64,000 nucleotides of DNA from positions 1-64,000 of the forward strand of contig JAFGND010000006.1 of NCBI GenBank assembly GCA_016927185.1, read 5' to 3'. How positions within the stretch are numbered: the stretch's first letter is position 1; every line of letters starts with the position of its first letter. The position numbers and the translations under genes are program-made. Shown here piece by piece: positions 1 through 7,853 of the stretch. This DNA comes from Candidatus Coatesiibacteriota bacterium. GTDB lineage: Bacteria; JAFGND01. The notes beneath the pieces were generated by a model. It saw only the letters and a program-made list of their open reading frames with translations, did no database searches and had not been told where the DNA came from.

Positions 1-63
1 ATCTGGCAGCAAGGAAAGCCTTATAGAGGTAAATCTTGGGTATTGAAACAGTTTAAATGTTGA
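1..63 (+). CDS. C-terminal tail of an unidentified upstream gene (partial)
   Basis: The first 20 codons of reading frame 1 are open and end in TGA at 61-63, 49 bases before the radical SAM gene. The peptide is basic and aromatic and ends in LKQFKC. It is too short to assign a family, and an open frame of this length can occur by chance. The position just upstream of a same-strand gene makes it reasonable that this is the end of a preceding gene in the same transcript. Nothing more can be said without sequence to the left. Confidence 0.3.
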   Translation: MWQQGKPYRGKSWVLKQFKC

Positions 64-112
64 CAAAAACCTTTATGCAATCGGAAGCGTTGATATTGCA
101 ATTAATTGATTG

Positions 113-1633
113 ATGATGAAAATATTGTTTTTGTATCCCAAGACCATTTTCCAGACGTGGCCACTTGCTACGGATCTTTCAAGATTTGTGTACAGGTATC
201 CTGCAGTTACTTTCCCGCTTTTTGCTTCAACCGTAAGCAAGGAAAATGAAGTAAGGATATATGATGATGTTGTTGACAACTCATCAATGAAAGAATACAA
301 GAAAATCCTTGAATGGGCAGACATTATTGCAATAAGCCTACAATCTGCAAAATTACTTCTTAACTGCCAGATAACTCTCAAGCTAATAAGGAAGATAAAT
401 CCTGATGCAAAAACCATAATTGGCGGACAGCATCCATCCTTGAACTTTGACTTCTGGAAAGACAGGATTGGAAACGAGGTTGATATCCTCGTATGCGGAG
501 AAGCTGATTTCACTTTTCCAAGAATTGTGAAAGCAATAAAAGGAATGGACAACCTGGAAGAAATTCCTGGAGTAAGTTTCAGGAAAAATGGTGAACTGAT
601 AACCTCACCTCCTCCAATTCCAGTAGATGATCTGGATAAAACCCCTTTCCCTGACTGGACTAAAAGCAGGATAGATAAATATGCATTAAGGTTTTATCCG
701 AAGAGGGTTTTATGTGGATCAGTTGAAAGTTCCAGAGGTTGCAAGAATGCCTGTACTTTTTGCGGTACAAGCAAGATGTGGGACCATAAACAGAGATTCA
801 AATCAGCAGAAAGGGTACTTGAAGAAATTGATATACTTGTCAAGATGGGAATTAAAGAGCTTTCTTATGTTGATGATAATTTCGGAGGAGATGTTGAAAG
901 AGATACTGAAATCTGTAAAAAAATTATAGAGAGAAACTACAATATCAAATGGTGGTGTTTCATGAGGGCAGATACTGTTCTCAAAAATCCTGAATTCATA
1001 GAAATTGCAGGGAAAAGTGGTTTCTCACAGGTGGTTATGGGTTTTGAAAGCCTTGCTCCCTCAAGACTTAAGAAGTTCAAGAAAGGATATGATAAGGAAT
1101 TATCTATAGAGCAATATCTCACTGTATACCAAAGACTTAGGAAAGCAGGTACTTTTGTAATAGGACAGTTCATAATTGGCGGAATTAATGAAACAGAAGA
1201 AGAACTGAAAACTACGCTAGAGAATTGCCATCTTGTATGTGATTGTCCTACGGTCAATTACTTTGAACCTGTTGCGGGAACAGAAGATTCACGTAAACTG
1301 ATAGAAAGTCATAATCTTGATATGATTGAGATACATTATAGTATAAGAGAAATCAGTTCACTAATAGAATCGCATATAAGCAAGGATTTCTACAAATTCA
1401 ATATAATGAATTACCTTTCACCAAGAAGTCTGGGTAAATTCTTTTCTTCTGACATAGTTATAAGAAACTATTACCGAAGCATTTACAGATCAGTATTCAA
1501 GAATTTGACTGCCCTTAATCCTGAAAGATTAAGGGATTATTTCATAATTCATAACAAGAAGTTGAATACGAAAGAAAAGATAGAAAAAATAAGATCTTTA
1601 TATTTATCAGATGGTTTTATTGAATCATTGTAA
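113..1633 (+). CDS. B12-binding-domain radical SAM protein
   Basis: A roughly 506-residue enzyme with two domains. Residues 1-150 look like a cobalamin-binding Rossmann fold (KILFLYPK start, an IIGGQHPS stretch near 105), although no clear DxHxxG cobalamin-ligand motif is present. A radical SAM barrel follows, with the CxxxCxxC cluster motif at about Cys210, Cys214 and Cys217 in a SSRGC...CTFCG context. This layout is that of the class B radical SAM methylases and cyclases (BchE/HpnJ-like family), which act on lipids, hopanoids, tetrapyrroles or antibiotics; the substrate here is unknown. Tandem ATGs occur at 113 and 116 and neither has a convincing Shine-Dalgarno, so the start is uncertain by one codon. 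The stop codon directly abuts the ATG of the next gene, a glycosyltransferase, so the two are probably co-translated and may modify a lipid-linked or surface molecule (inference). Confidence 0.9.
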   Translation: MMKILFLYPKTIFQTWPLATDLSRFVYRYPAVTFPLFASTVSKENEVRIYDDVVDNSSMKEYKKILEWADIIAISLQSAKLLLNCQITLKLIRKINPDAKTIIGGQHPSLNFDFWKDRIGNEVDILVCGEADFTFPRIVKAIKGMDNLEEIPGVSFRKNGELITSPPPIPVDDLDKTPFPDWTKSRIDKYALRFYPKRVLCGSVESSRGCKNACTFCGTSKMWDHKQRFKSAERVLEEIDILVKMGIKELSYVDDNFGGDVERDTEICKKIIERNYNIKWWCFMRADTVLKNPEFIEIAGKSGFSQVVMGFESLAPSRLKKFKKGYDKELSIEQYLTVYQRLRKAGTFVIGQFIIGGINETEEELKTTLENCHLVCDCPTVNYFEPVAGTEDSRKLIESHNLDMIEIHYSIREISSLIESHISKDFYKFNIMNYLSPRSLGKFFSSDIVIRNYYRSIYRSVFKNLTALNPERLRDYFIIHNKKLNTKEKIEKIRSLYLSDGFIESL

Positions 1634-2656
1634 ATGGCAGAAATATCAATAATTATCCCAGTAAAGAATGGTTCCTCAACAATTGCCAGGTGCATTGACA
1701 GGCTCTATGAATCAACAGTCAAGGATATCGAGATTGTCGTTGTGGACGATTGTTCAACTGACAATACAATAGAAATTCTTGAAAAATACCCAGTAAAAAT
1801 TGTCAGACTCCCTGAAAGCAAGGGACCCTCTTATGCAAGAAACAGGGGAGTTGAAGCAGCAACAAGCAAATATGTTTTTCTGATAGATTCTGATATACTG
1901 GTGAAGAAAGATACACTCGAGATTATCCTTGATACTTACAGAAACAATCCTGAAGCAGATGCAGTGCAGGGAATTGTTTCTCCTGAAAATGATGGATATG
2001 AGAATATCTACAATAATTACCAGAATTATTATCATAATTTTGTCTTAAGCTCAATAAAAAAGAAATGGGTAAGCATAACAATATCATGTGTTCATTCTAT
2101 AAAGAGAGAAGCGTTCTTGAAAACAGAAGGCTATAATGAGCTTATACCACATGCAAGCATGGAAGATGTTGAATTCGGCTATACTCTAAGAAAGCATGAT
2201 GTACATATAATTATGAATAAGGACTTGAACATCATTCACATTCATCCCCTGACTTTCAAGACATGGTTCTGGAAGAAGTTCTTTGTAGGATATGATCATC
2301 TTAAATTCTTCCTTCGCGCAAATCTCAATGAGCTTTTCAAGCAAAGGCTAAAGGACAGGCACAAATATGAATCCCATCAGAAAACAAGTGCTTTGATAAG
2401 TCTACTTATTGCACCATTCACCTTGCTGAGTTTTCTTTTGCTTATCATTAATCCATATTATGGAGCCGGGATTGCAATTCTTACTAACATAATCTTTTTA
2501 TTGTGCAACATAAACTTCTTCAAGGTTAGCTATAAACAGAAAGGATTTTTATATACTCTCAGAATTGTTGCCCTGTGTTATATTGATATGATAACAATGC
2601 ATCTGGCTCTCTGGGTTTCGCTTTTCCATTTCATTTTTACATTAAAGAAATCATGA
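1634..2656 (+). CDS. Membrane-anchored family 2 glycosyltransferase
   Basis: A 340-residue GT-A fold glycosyltransferase. The N-terminus has the family signature ISIIIPVKNG, a VVDDCSTDN nucleotide-binding segment (residues 36-44) and the DSD metal-binding motif at 85-87. MEDVEFGYTLRK near 175 fits the acceptor/catalytic ED region. Two hydrophobic stretches at about 255-295 and 305-335 should anchor the C-terminus in the cytoplasmic membrane, as in GT2 enzymes that act on lipid-linked sugars. It begins on the base after the stop of the B12 radical SAM gene, so the pair is translationally linked. Donor and acceptor cannot be read from the sequence. It may belong to a polysaccharide or glycolipid pathway mostly outside the window. 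Confidence 0.92.
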   Translation: MAEISIIIPVKNGSSTIARCIDRLYESTVKDIEIVVVDDCSTDNTIEILEKYPVKIVRLPESKGPSYARNRGVEAATSKYVFLIDSDILVKKDTLEIILDTYRNNPEADAVQGIVSPENDGYENIYNNYQNYYHNFVLSSIKKKWVSITISCVHSIKREAFLKTEGYNELIPHASMEDVEFGYTLRKHDVHIIMNKDLNIIHIHPLTFKTWFWKKFFVGYDHLKFFLRANLNELFKQRLKDRHKYESHQKTSALISLLIAPFTLLSFLLLIINPYYGAGIAILTNIIFLLCNINFFKVSYKQKGFLYTLRIVALCYIDMITMHLALWVSLFHFIFTLKKS

Positions 2657-2730
2657 TAATCTGATATTTCAAGATTGCCTGCTGTAAGGATACTCAACAA
2701 ATGAAATGAGTGGAATTTAAAACATTTGTC

Positions 2731-2760
2731 TTGACAATTTATGCGTAATACTTTTATAGA
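2731..2760 (+). promoter_or_regulatory. Sigma-70-like promoter of the nickel operon
   Basis: A perfect TTGACA (2731-2736) is followed after 18 bases by TATAGA (2755-2760), 12 bases before the nikR start codon. The short distance implies a very short leader. The -10 box lies inside the inverted repeat described separately, as expected for repression by the first gene product. The placement is sequence-based; activity is inferred. Confidence 0.5.
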
Positions 2761-2771
2761 TTTCGTGCTAC
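2745..2771. promoter_or_regulatory. Candidate NikR operator (imperfect dyad)
   Basis: GTAATAC (2745-2751) and GTGCTAC (2765-2771) form an inverted repeat with 13 bases between the arms; 5 of 7 positions are complementary. It covers the -10 box and ends one base before the nikR ATG. Family knowledge: NikR is a ribbon-helix-helix tetramer that binds dyads with widely spaced half-sites, so the spacing suits it. The assignment rests on position and symmetry only. Confidence 0.4.
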
Positions 2772-2772
2772 T

Positions 2773-3171
2773 ATGCTTGAGAGAATAGGAATATCAATAC
2801 CAGAAGAGCTTCTGTCAGCTTTTGATGAATATATCAAGAAGCACAAATATGAAGCTCGCTCTGAAGCAGTGAGGGATATGATAAGACAGACCTTGCTGAA
2901 TGAGAGGGTTGAACAGGATGATGAAAATGCAATAGGAGTGCTTGTCATCATTTATGATCACGAGAAAAGGGATATTTCAAGCAAGTTGATACATCATCAG
3001 CATGAGCATGTGAATTTCATACTTTCTACATTACATATACATCTTGATAAGCACAACTGCCTTGAGCTGATAGTTTTGAAAGGACTGATCAAGGATATAA
3101 ATGAAATTGCTGATGAAATAATATCATCAAAAGGCGTAGTTTTCGGACAACTCGTAAAATCGGGTATTTAA
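2773..3171 (+). CDS. nikR: Nickel-responsive transcriptional regulator NikR
   Basis: A 132-residue protein of the usual NikR length. Residues 1-45 form the ribbon-helix-helix DNA-binding domain (RIGISIPEELL start). The C-terminal ACT-like domain carries the high-affinity nickel ligands His77, His88, His90 and Cys96, which match His76, His87, His89 and Cys95 of the E. coli protein with an offset of one. It heads an operon with an ECF-type nickel/cobalt transporter, 15 bases before nikMN, and so should repress uptake when nickel is sufficient. A dyad over its own promoter supports autoregulation. All four metal ligands are present, so nickel rather than another metal is the likely effector. Confidence 0.94.
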   Translation: MLERIGISIPEELLSAFDEYIKKHKYEARSEAVRDMIRQTLLNERVEQDDENAIGVLVIIYDHEKRDISSKLIHHQHEHVNFILSTLHIHLDKHNCLELIVLKGLIKDINEIADEIISSKGVVFGQLVKSGI

Positions 3172-3186
3172 AGAAGGGAGACAATC

Positions 3187-4140
3187 ATGCACATGGCTGA
3201 TGCCTTGATATCACCAGAAGTGGGGATTACATTTACCGTTATTTCAACCGCTGCAATTGCTTACTCAATCAAGAAGCTTAAGGATAAACCAGTTTCCCCT
3301 GCAATGATGGGTGTCATGGGTGCATTTGTCTTTGCAGCACAAATGATTAATTATCCAATAATTGGTACTGGATCATCAGGACATATTGGAGGTGGAATTA
3401 TACTTGCAATGATTTTAGGACCTTATGCAGCATTGATTGCAATGACAGCAATATTGTCTGTACAGGCTTTCTTCTTTGCCGATGGAGGATTGCTTGCTCT
3501 GGGCTGTAATATCTTCAATATGGGAGTAATCCCTGCCTTGTTTGTTTATCCGCTTATTTCGAAATATCTTAAAAATAAGTATCTTGTTATCCCTGCCATA
3601 ATTATCGCTCTGGAAGCTGGTGCATCAATGGTCTGCCTCCAGACATTTCTGTCAGGAAGATTCTCAATACCATCAACCACATTCATTCTCTTGATGCTTG
3701 GTATTCATTTACCTATAGCGATAATTGAAGGGATTATAACTGCTGGGGTTTTGGCATTAATAGAGAAAATCAAGCCTGGTGATTTGAAAATAAGCGAACC
3801 AGGCACTAGAACAATAATTCCCTTGCTTGTGCTTTCTATAATCACTGGAACGGTAATTGCATGGTTTGCCTCAACTTCACCTGATGGACTGGAATGGACA
3901 CTTGAAAAAATAAAAATAGAGGAAAAGAGTCACTCAGGAGGAATTGCTGAATATCTTTCATCATTTCAGGAAAAAACCTCATTCTTGCCGGACTATAATT
4001 TCCAGAATGCTGAGGAAACAAACTGGGGACAACCTGTGTTTGGTACTTCTGTTTCAGGAATAGCAGGAATTGCAATAGTGTTAGTAATAGCAGGCATGAT
4101 TTCTTATATAATGGGGAGATTACAGCGAAAACAAGAATGA
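3187..4140 (+). CDS. nikM: Nickel ECF transporter substrate-binding protein, fused NikM-NikN
   Basis: A 317-residue membrane protein. The N-terminus reads MHMADALISP, the conserved start of CbiM/NikM whose N-terminal Met-His-Met residues coordinate the metal ion. Several hydrophobic helices follow through about residue 235. The C-terminal part has the PDGLE motif after a membrane helix, a hydrophilic extracytoplasmic segment with YNF, and a last helix; this is the NikN (PDGLE) domain, so M and N are fused as in many NikMN proteins. GGGAG precedes the ATG. It overlaps nikQ by four bases (ATGA). The nikR context favours Ni2+ over Co2+. Confidence 0.93.
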   Translation: MHMADALISPEVGITFTVISTAAIAYSIKKLKDKPVSPAMMGVMGAFVFAAQMINYPIIGTGSSGHIGGGIILAMILGPYAALIAMTAILSVQAFFFADGGLLALGCNIFNMGVIPALFVYPLISKYLKNKYLVIPAIIIALEAGASMVCLQTFLSGRFSIPSTTFILLMLGIHLPIAIIEGIITAGVLALIEKIKPGDLKISEPGTRTIIPLLVLSIITGTVIAWFASTSPDGLEWTLEKIKIEEKSHSGGIAEYLSSFQEKTSFLPDYNFQNAEETNWGQPVFGTSVSGIAGIAIVLVIAGMISYIMGRLQRKQE

Positions 4141-4829
4141 AACAAAATCCTGCAGTATCTTTGATAGCATTACTTGCATACATAATGATTATTGTCTCTT
4201 TCCCGAAAGGAATTGTAATATCCCTGATTTTCTTTATAATTTATCCAGCTTATTTGCTAGGAGTAAAAAAAATTGATACAATTAAAATTCTCAAGCAACT
4301 AGCACTCTCATCACTTTTTGTAATTGCAATTCTTGCTGGAGAAATATTGTATTCTCAGGAACATGTAGTTTATTCAGGAATTGTCACTACAAAAGGATTT
4401 TTAAATGCCATATCATTGTTCATTAGATACCTGCTAACAATTAGTACAACATTGATTTTTGTTAATTCTTATACGATTCTTGAAATTGCACAAGGAATGA
4501 GGTCTTTGAGAATTCCTGATAAACTAATCTATACAATATTAATACAACTCAGATTCGCAGACCTAATAAAAGAACAGGCAATCAGTTTGAATATGGCTAA
4601 AGCATTGAGAATCAAGAAAATAACCAAGGATACTTCTATCGCTTATGGCATGCTCCTGTCTCTTTTCATGAAAACTTATATCAAGGGAAACAATGTAACA
4701 CTTGCATGGGAGATGAGAGAACCTTACAGATTCTTTGACAGAAAGACTGAAATGAATATATTACAATTGATAATCTCTATAGTTTTTGTTTGCAGCTTTA
4801 TCCTTATAAGATTTTGCTTCCTTATATGA
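4137..4829 (+). CDS. nikQ: ECF transporter transmembrane (T) component NikQ/CbiQ
   Basis: A 230-residue protein with about five hydrophobic helices, of the CbiQ/EcfT family. T components carry two short Ala-Arg-Gly-type coupling motifs in cytoplasmic helices that dock into the ATPase grooves; here the matching segments are MAKALRIKK (about residue 160) and AWEMREPYR (about 190), both diverged from the consensus. It sits between the substrate-binding gene and the ATPase, overlapping each by four bases, so the operon should be translated with tight coupling. Identity rests on order, topology and motif remnants, which makes it a little less certain than its neighbours. Confidence 0.87.
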   Translation: MKQNPAVSLIALLAYIMIIVSFPKGIVISLIFFIIYPAYLLGVKKIDTIKILKQLALSSLFVIAILAGEILYSQEHVVYSGIVTTKGFLNAISLFIRYLLTISTTLIFVNSYTILEIAQGMRSLRIPDKLIYTILIQLRFADLIKEQAISLNMAKALRIKKITKDTSIAYGMLLSLFMKTYIKGNNVTLAWEMREPYRFFDRKTEMNILQLIISIVFVCSFILIRFCFLI

Positions 4830-5530
4830 GTTTCATAAAAGCATACAAATTGACCTTTTCCTATAATGGAAACAAAAAGATTTTCGATGAAATAAGCTTC
4901 GAAATCCATAAAAACAGGAAAACTGCATTGCTTGCCCCGAATGGTGCTGGAAAAACAACTTTCGCAATGCTCCTTTTAGGATTTCTGAAACCATATTTAG
5001 GGTATTTATCATGTCTTGAGATGGAAGTACAAAAAGACAATATCAAGAAAATCAGAAACAGGACTGGATTCCTTTTCCAGGATCCTGACAGTCAATTATT
5101 TATGCCTACCGTTTTCGATGATATTGCATTAGGAAAGAAGCAGAATAATGATAATGATATTGATGTTCAAAAAGCAACAATGGATTTGATAGACTATTTT
5201 GACTTGAGGGATTTGAAGGATCTTTATCCTGGAAATCTTTCTTTAGGGCAGAAAAGGATTGTTGCTATAGCAGGAATTATTAATTCATGTGTTGATGCTA
5301 TAATCCTTGATGAACCATCAAGCCAGCTTGATGCACGTTCTATAAAGAAACAGATCGATGTACTGAAAAGAATTGAAAAAGATATGCTCATTATAAGCCA
5401 TGATATTGATTTTGTTAAGAAACTGTGCGATGATGCTGTCATAATTGACAAGGGAAAGCTTGTTGCAGAAGGACCTGTAAAGGAAGTACTTGATGACAGA
5501 GATATGCTTGAGAAACATGGATTGATTTAA
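4826..5530 (+). CDS. nikO: ECF transporter ATPase NikO/CbiO
   Basis: A 234-residue ABC ATPase that powers nickel uptake. Visible motifs: Walker A APNGAGKTT (37-45), Q-loop FQDPDSQLF (Gln86), signature LSLGQKR (139-145), Walker B with catalytic Glu164 in IILDEP, D-loop SSQLD, and switch histidine in IISHD (about 193). The Walker A first residue is Ala rather than Gly and the signature reads LSLGQ rather than LSGGQ, both tolerated variants. I start it at the ATG overlapping the nikQ stop (ATGA at 4826-4829), because the next upstream start would extend the protein with a stretch foreign to the family. A single ATPase gene implies a homodimer. It overlaps tsaE by one base. Confidence 0.93.
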   Translation: MSFIKAYKLTFSYNGNKKIFDEISFEIHKNRKTALLAPNGAGKTTFAMLLLGFLKPYLGYLSCLEMEVQKDNIKKIRNRTGFLFQDPDSQLFMPTVFDDIALGKKQNNDNDIDVQKATMDLIDYFDLRDLKDLYPGNLSLGQKRIVAIAGIINSCVDAIILDEPSSQLDARSIKKQIDVLKRIEKDMLIISHDIDFVKKLCDDAVIIDKGKLVAEGPVKEVLDDRDMLEKHGLI

Positions 5531-5967
5531 TGACAGAAGAAATTCTATATGATTATCTTTCTTCTTCTGAAGAAGAAACAATGATGCTCGGCATGGAATT
5601 TGCTGAAAGTATTTCAAAAGGGGATTTGATACTTCTGTATGGAGAGCTGGGTGCAGGAAAGACCTGTTTCATAAAAGGAATCTTGAGAGGTCTAAGAATA
5701 AATGAAATAGCCAACAGCCCTTCTTTCATAGTAGTCAGGCAGTTTGAAGACAAGATGAAAATCAATCATATTGATCTTTACAGACTCAGCTCAAGACAAA
5801 TGCTTCTTGATTATGGAATTGATGAGTATATTGATGACATTGAAGCAGTTACGCTGGTTGAATGGGCAGAGAATCTTTTACTGGATTGTTCTCCGTCTTT
5901 CAATGTTTTCATAAAAAAGCTTGACAATAATAACAGAGAGATTATTATTATAAAAAAAACTGATTAG
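5530..5967 (+). CDS. tsaE: tRNA threonylcarbamoyladenosine biosynthesis ATPase TsaE
   Basis: A 145-residue P-loop protein with GELGAGKT at residues 38-45, the SPSF segment after it and the HIDLYRL motif typical of the TsaE/YjeE family. TsaE works with TsaB and TsaD to make t6A37 on tRNAs reading ANN codons and is cytoplasmic. Its ATG overlaps the nikO stop codon (TAATG), so it is the last gene of the nickel-uptake operon. There is no known link between the two functions; this looks like an essential housekeeping gene caught in the transcript. The partners TsaB and TsaD are not in the window. Confidence 0.96.
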   Translation: MTEEILYDYLSSSEEETMMLGMEFAESISKGDLILLYGELGAGKTCFIKGILRGLRINEIANSPSFIVVRQFEDKMKINHIDLYRLSSRQMLLDYGIDEYIDDIEAVTLVEWAENLLLDCSPSFNVFIKKLDNNNREIIIIKKTD

Positions 5968-6008
5968 CGGAATTTAATTATAACCATAAGGTTGAAGTCA
6001 GGATTTTA

Positions 6009-7844
6009 ATGAATAGAAGGACTTTTCTCAAGATTTTGCCTTTTATCCCAGGGGTCTTCTATGCTTCATGCAAGACTAAAAAACTGTCTTTCAAAGTCAA
6101 TCAATCATCCAGGTTGATATTCATGGGGCTTGATGGACTTGAATGGTCTATAGTCAACAAACTGAGAAAAGAAGAACAAATGCCTAATCTTGATTTCCTT
6201 ATCAGGAACGGTGCAAGTGGTATTCTTAAAAGCTTCCAGCCAATGTACTCACCTATAATATGGACAACAATGCTAAGCGGAACCACTCCTGAACTTCATG
6301 GAATAAACAGTTTCGTGGCAAGACTGAGTGGAAGTGGAGCAAGAACTGAAACCATTCTTCCAGGATTGGACATTGATGATTATTCAGCGAAAATCAAGGT
6401 GATGTCTTGCCCAGGTTTGAAAGAGCAGAATCTCAAGATACTGTTCAATTCAAAAGAAGTAGCTTCACTTAAATTAATCCCTGAATGGATAGAATATGAT
6501 TTCAAAATACCGAAAGATGTCATAGACAGGAAAAGGAATATTCTCACTTTTGTTCACGACAATATTGCAAGAATAGAAGTCAAGGAAGAACTTAAGACAT
6601 ATTTCGAAATTATGAATACCATTACAAAGAAAGATTCTCTCGATAAGAGAGAACTTGTCGAGGAAGAATTTGCTCAGAAGGAGATAGAGAAAATATTCGG
6701 GAATGAGCCTACAATAACACTGACTGCTGCTTATGAAAAGATAAGCCTGTTTGATTCAAGGAACAACAAGTTTGAGTTCCAGTTTGGTGAGGAAAAAAAC
6801 TATACTAAGCTGCGAATTGGCTGGTATACTTCACCAAATGCAAGTTTTGATTTCCTGTGGGCAGGAAGAGACAAGATTATCCCTGTATCTTCAGCACAAA
6901 GAAAACGCCCCTTGTTATGGGAAATAATTTCATCATGTGGCGGTAGTGCTGGAAGTATAGGTTTCTGGACAACCTGGCCTGCCTCTAAAATAAATCCTTT
7001 CCTAATAACCGATAACCTTTGTTATATGAATATAATAAACAGGGATATAGACAATAGCACAAGAAATGAGGGATTAACTTATCCAAAATATCTGGCTGAA
7101 AGCCTTTCCAAATATGTCTATAACATAGAGGATATTAAAAATGATTATCTGAAAGAATACATCACTTCCAGTTCAGCTTATGAATTAGAGCAATCATATA
7201 CTCAGGATATGCACCTGCTCAAGGAAGCTCATTCATTATATCTGACTTATGGTGAAATAGCATCATTCTTGCAGCAGAAGTACCTGCCCCAGTCACTTTT
7301 TGTTTATCTCAGATCCACTGATATAGTTTCTCACTATTTCTGGGACAGCATAGAACCAGAAGCATTTAAAAATGCTAAGGAAAAACATGTTAAGGCATTT
7401 TCCAAAACCATTTATCAAATGTATATCAATGCTGATAAATTAATAGGAAGATTCTTGAAGAAATACAGGGACTATAATTTCGTAATTTGCTCTGATCACG
7501 GTTTCAGAGCTTCACCCGAAATGAAGACCAAGGGCTGGCACAAAATAGAAGGATTCATGTGCTTTCATGGAAATGATTTTCGAAAAGCTGCAAAACTTCC
7601 TGATTCAGAAATGATTGATATTACCCCTACACTGCTTCACTTGATGGGCTTGCCAAAAGCATCAGATATGAAAGGTCGTATAATTGAAGAAGCCTTCAAT
7701 CGAAAACTACTTAATGACAATAACTCCCTGGTAAAGACTGTTGCTGATCCATATTCCCTGCCAGATGGAACAAAAACTCCTTCAGAAAGTAATTATGATG
7801 AAGAGATCAAGAGAAGATTGAAGTCTCTAGGGTATATAAACTAG
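6009..7844 (+). CDS. Tat-exported alkaline-phosphatase-superfamily phosphodiesterase, probable lipoprotein
   Basis: A 611-residue protein of the type I phosphodiesterase/nucleotide pyrophosphatase branch of the alkaline phosphatase superfamily. The N-terminus has a twin-arginine motif NRRTFLK (residues 2-8) and a hydrophobic run ending in ASC (Cys21), so it is probably exported folded and may be lipid-modified, although Tyr three residues before the Cys makes the lipobox weak. Metal-site residues are visible: Asp42 in MGLDG, the nucleophile threonine region IIWTTMLSG (about 80-88), Asp and His in STDIVSHYF (about 440), SDHGF with Asp496 and His497, and a later FHG. The substrate could be a nucleotide, phospholipid or phospho-glycan; the sequence does not say. 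It lies nine bases ahead of the PBP1A gene, which hints at a role in the envelope (inference). Confidence 0.85.
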   Translation: MNRRTFLKILPFIPGVFYASCKTKKLSFKVNQSSRLIFMGLDGLEWSIVNKLRKEEQMPNLDFLIRNGASGILKSFQPMYSPIIWTTMLSGTTPELHGINSFVARLSGSGARTETILPGLDIDDYSAKIKVMSCPGLKEQNLKILFNSKEVASLKLIPEWIEYDFKIPKDVIDRKRNILTFVHDNIARIEVKEELKTYFEIMNTITKKDSLDKRELVEEEFAQKEIEKIFGNEPTITLTAAYEKISLFDSRNNKFEFQFGEEKNYTKLRIGWYTSPNASFDFLWAGRDKIIPVSSAQRKRPLLWEIISSCGGSAGSIGFWTTWPASKINPFLITDNLCYMNIINRDIDNSTRNEGLTYPKYLAESLSKYVYNIEDIKNDYLKEYITSSSAYELEQSYTQDMHLLKEAHSLYLTYGEIASFLQQKYLPQSLFVYLRSTDIVSHYFWDSIEPEAFKNAKEKHVKAFSKTIYQMYINADKLIGRFLKKYRDYNFVICSDHGFRASPEMKTKGWHKIEGFMCFHGNDFRKAAKLPDSEMIDITPTLLHLMGLPKASDMKGRIIEEAFNRKLLNDNNSLVKTVADPYSLPDGTKTPSESNYDEEIKRRLKSLGYIN

Positions 7845-7853
7845 AAAAATAAT

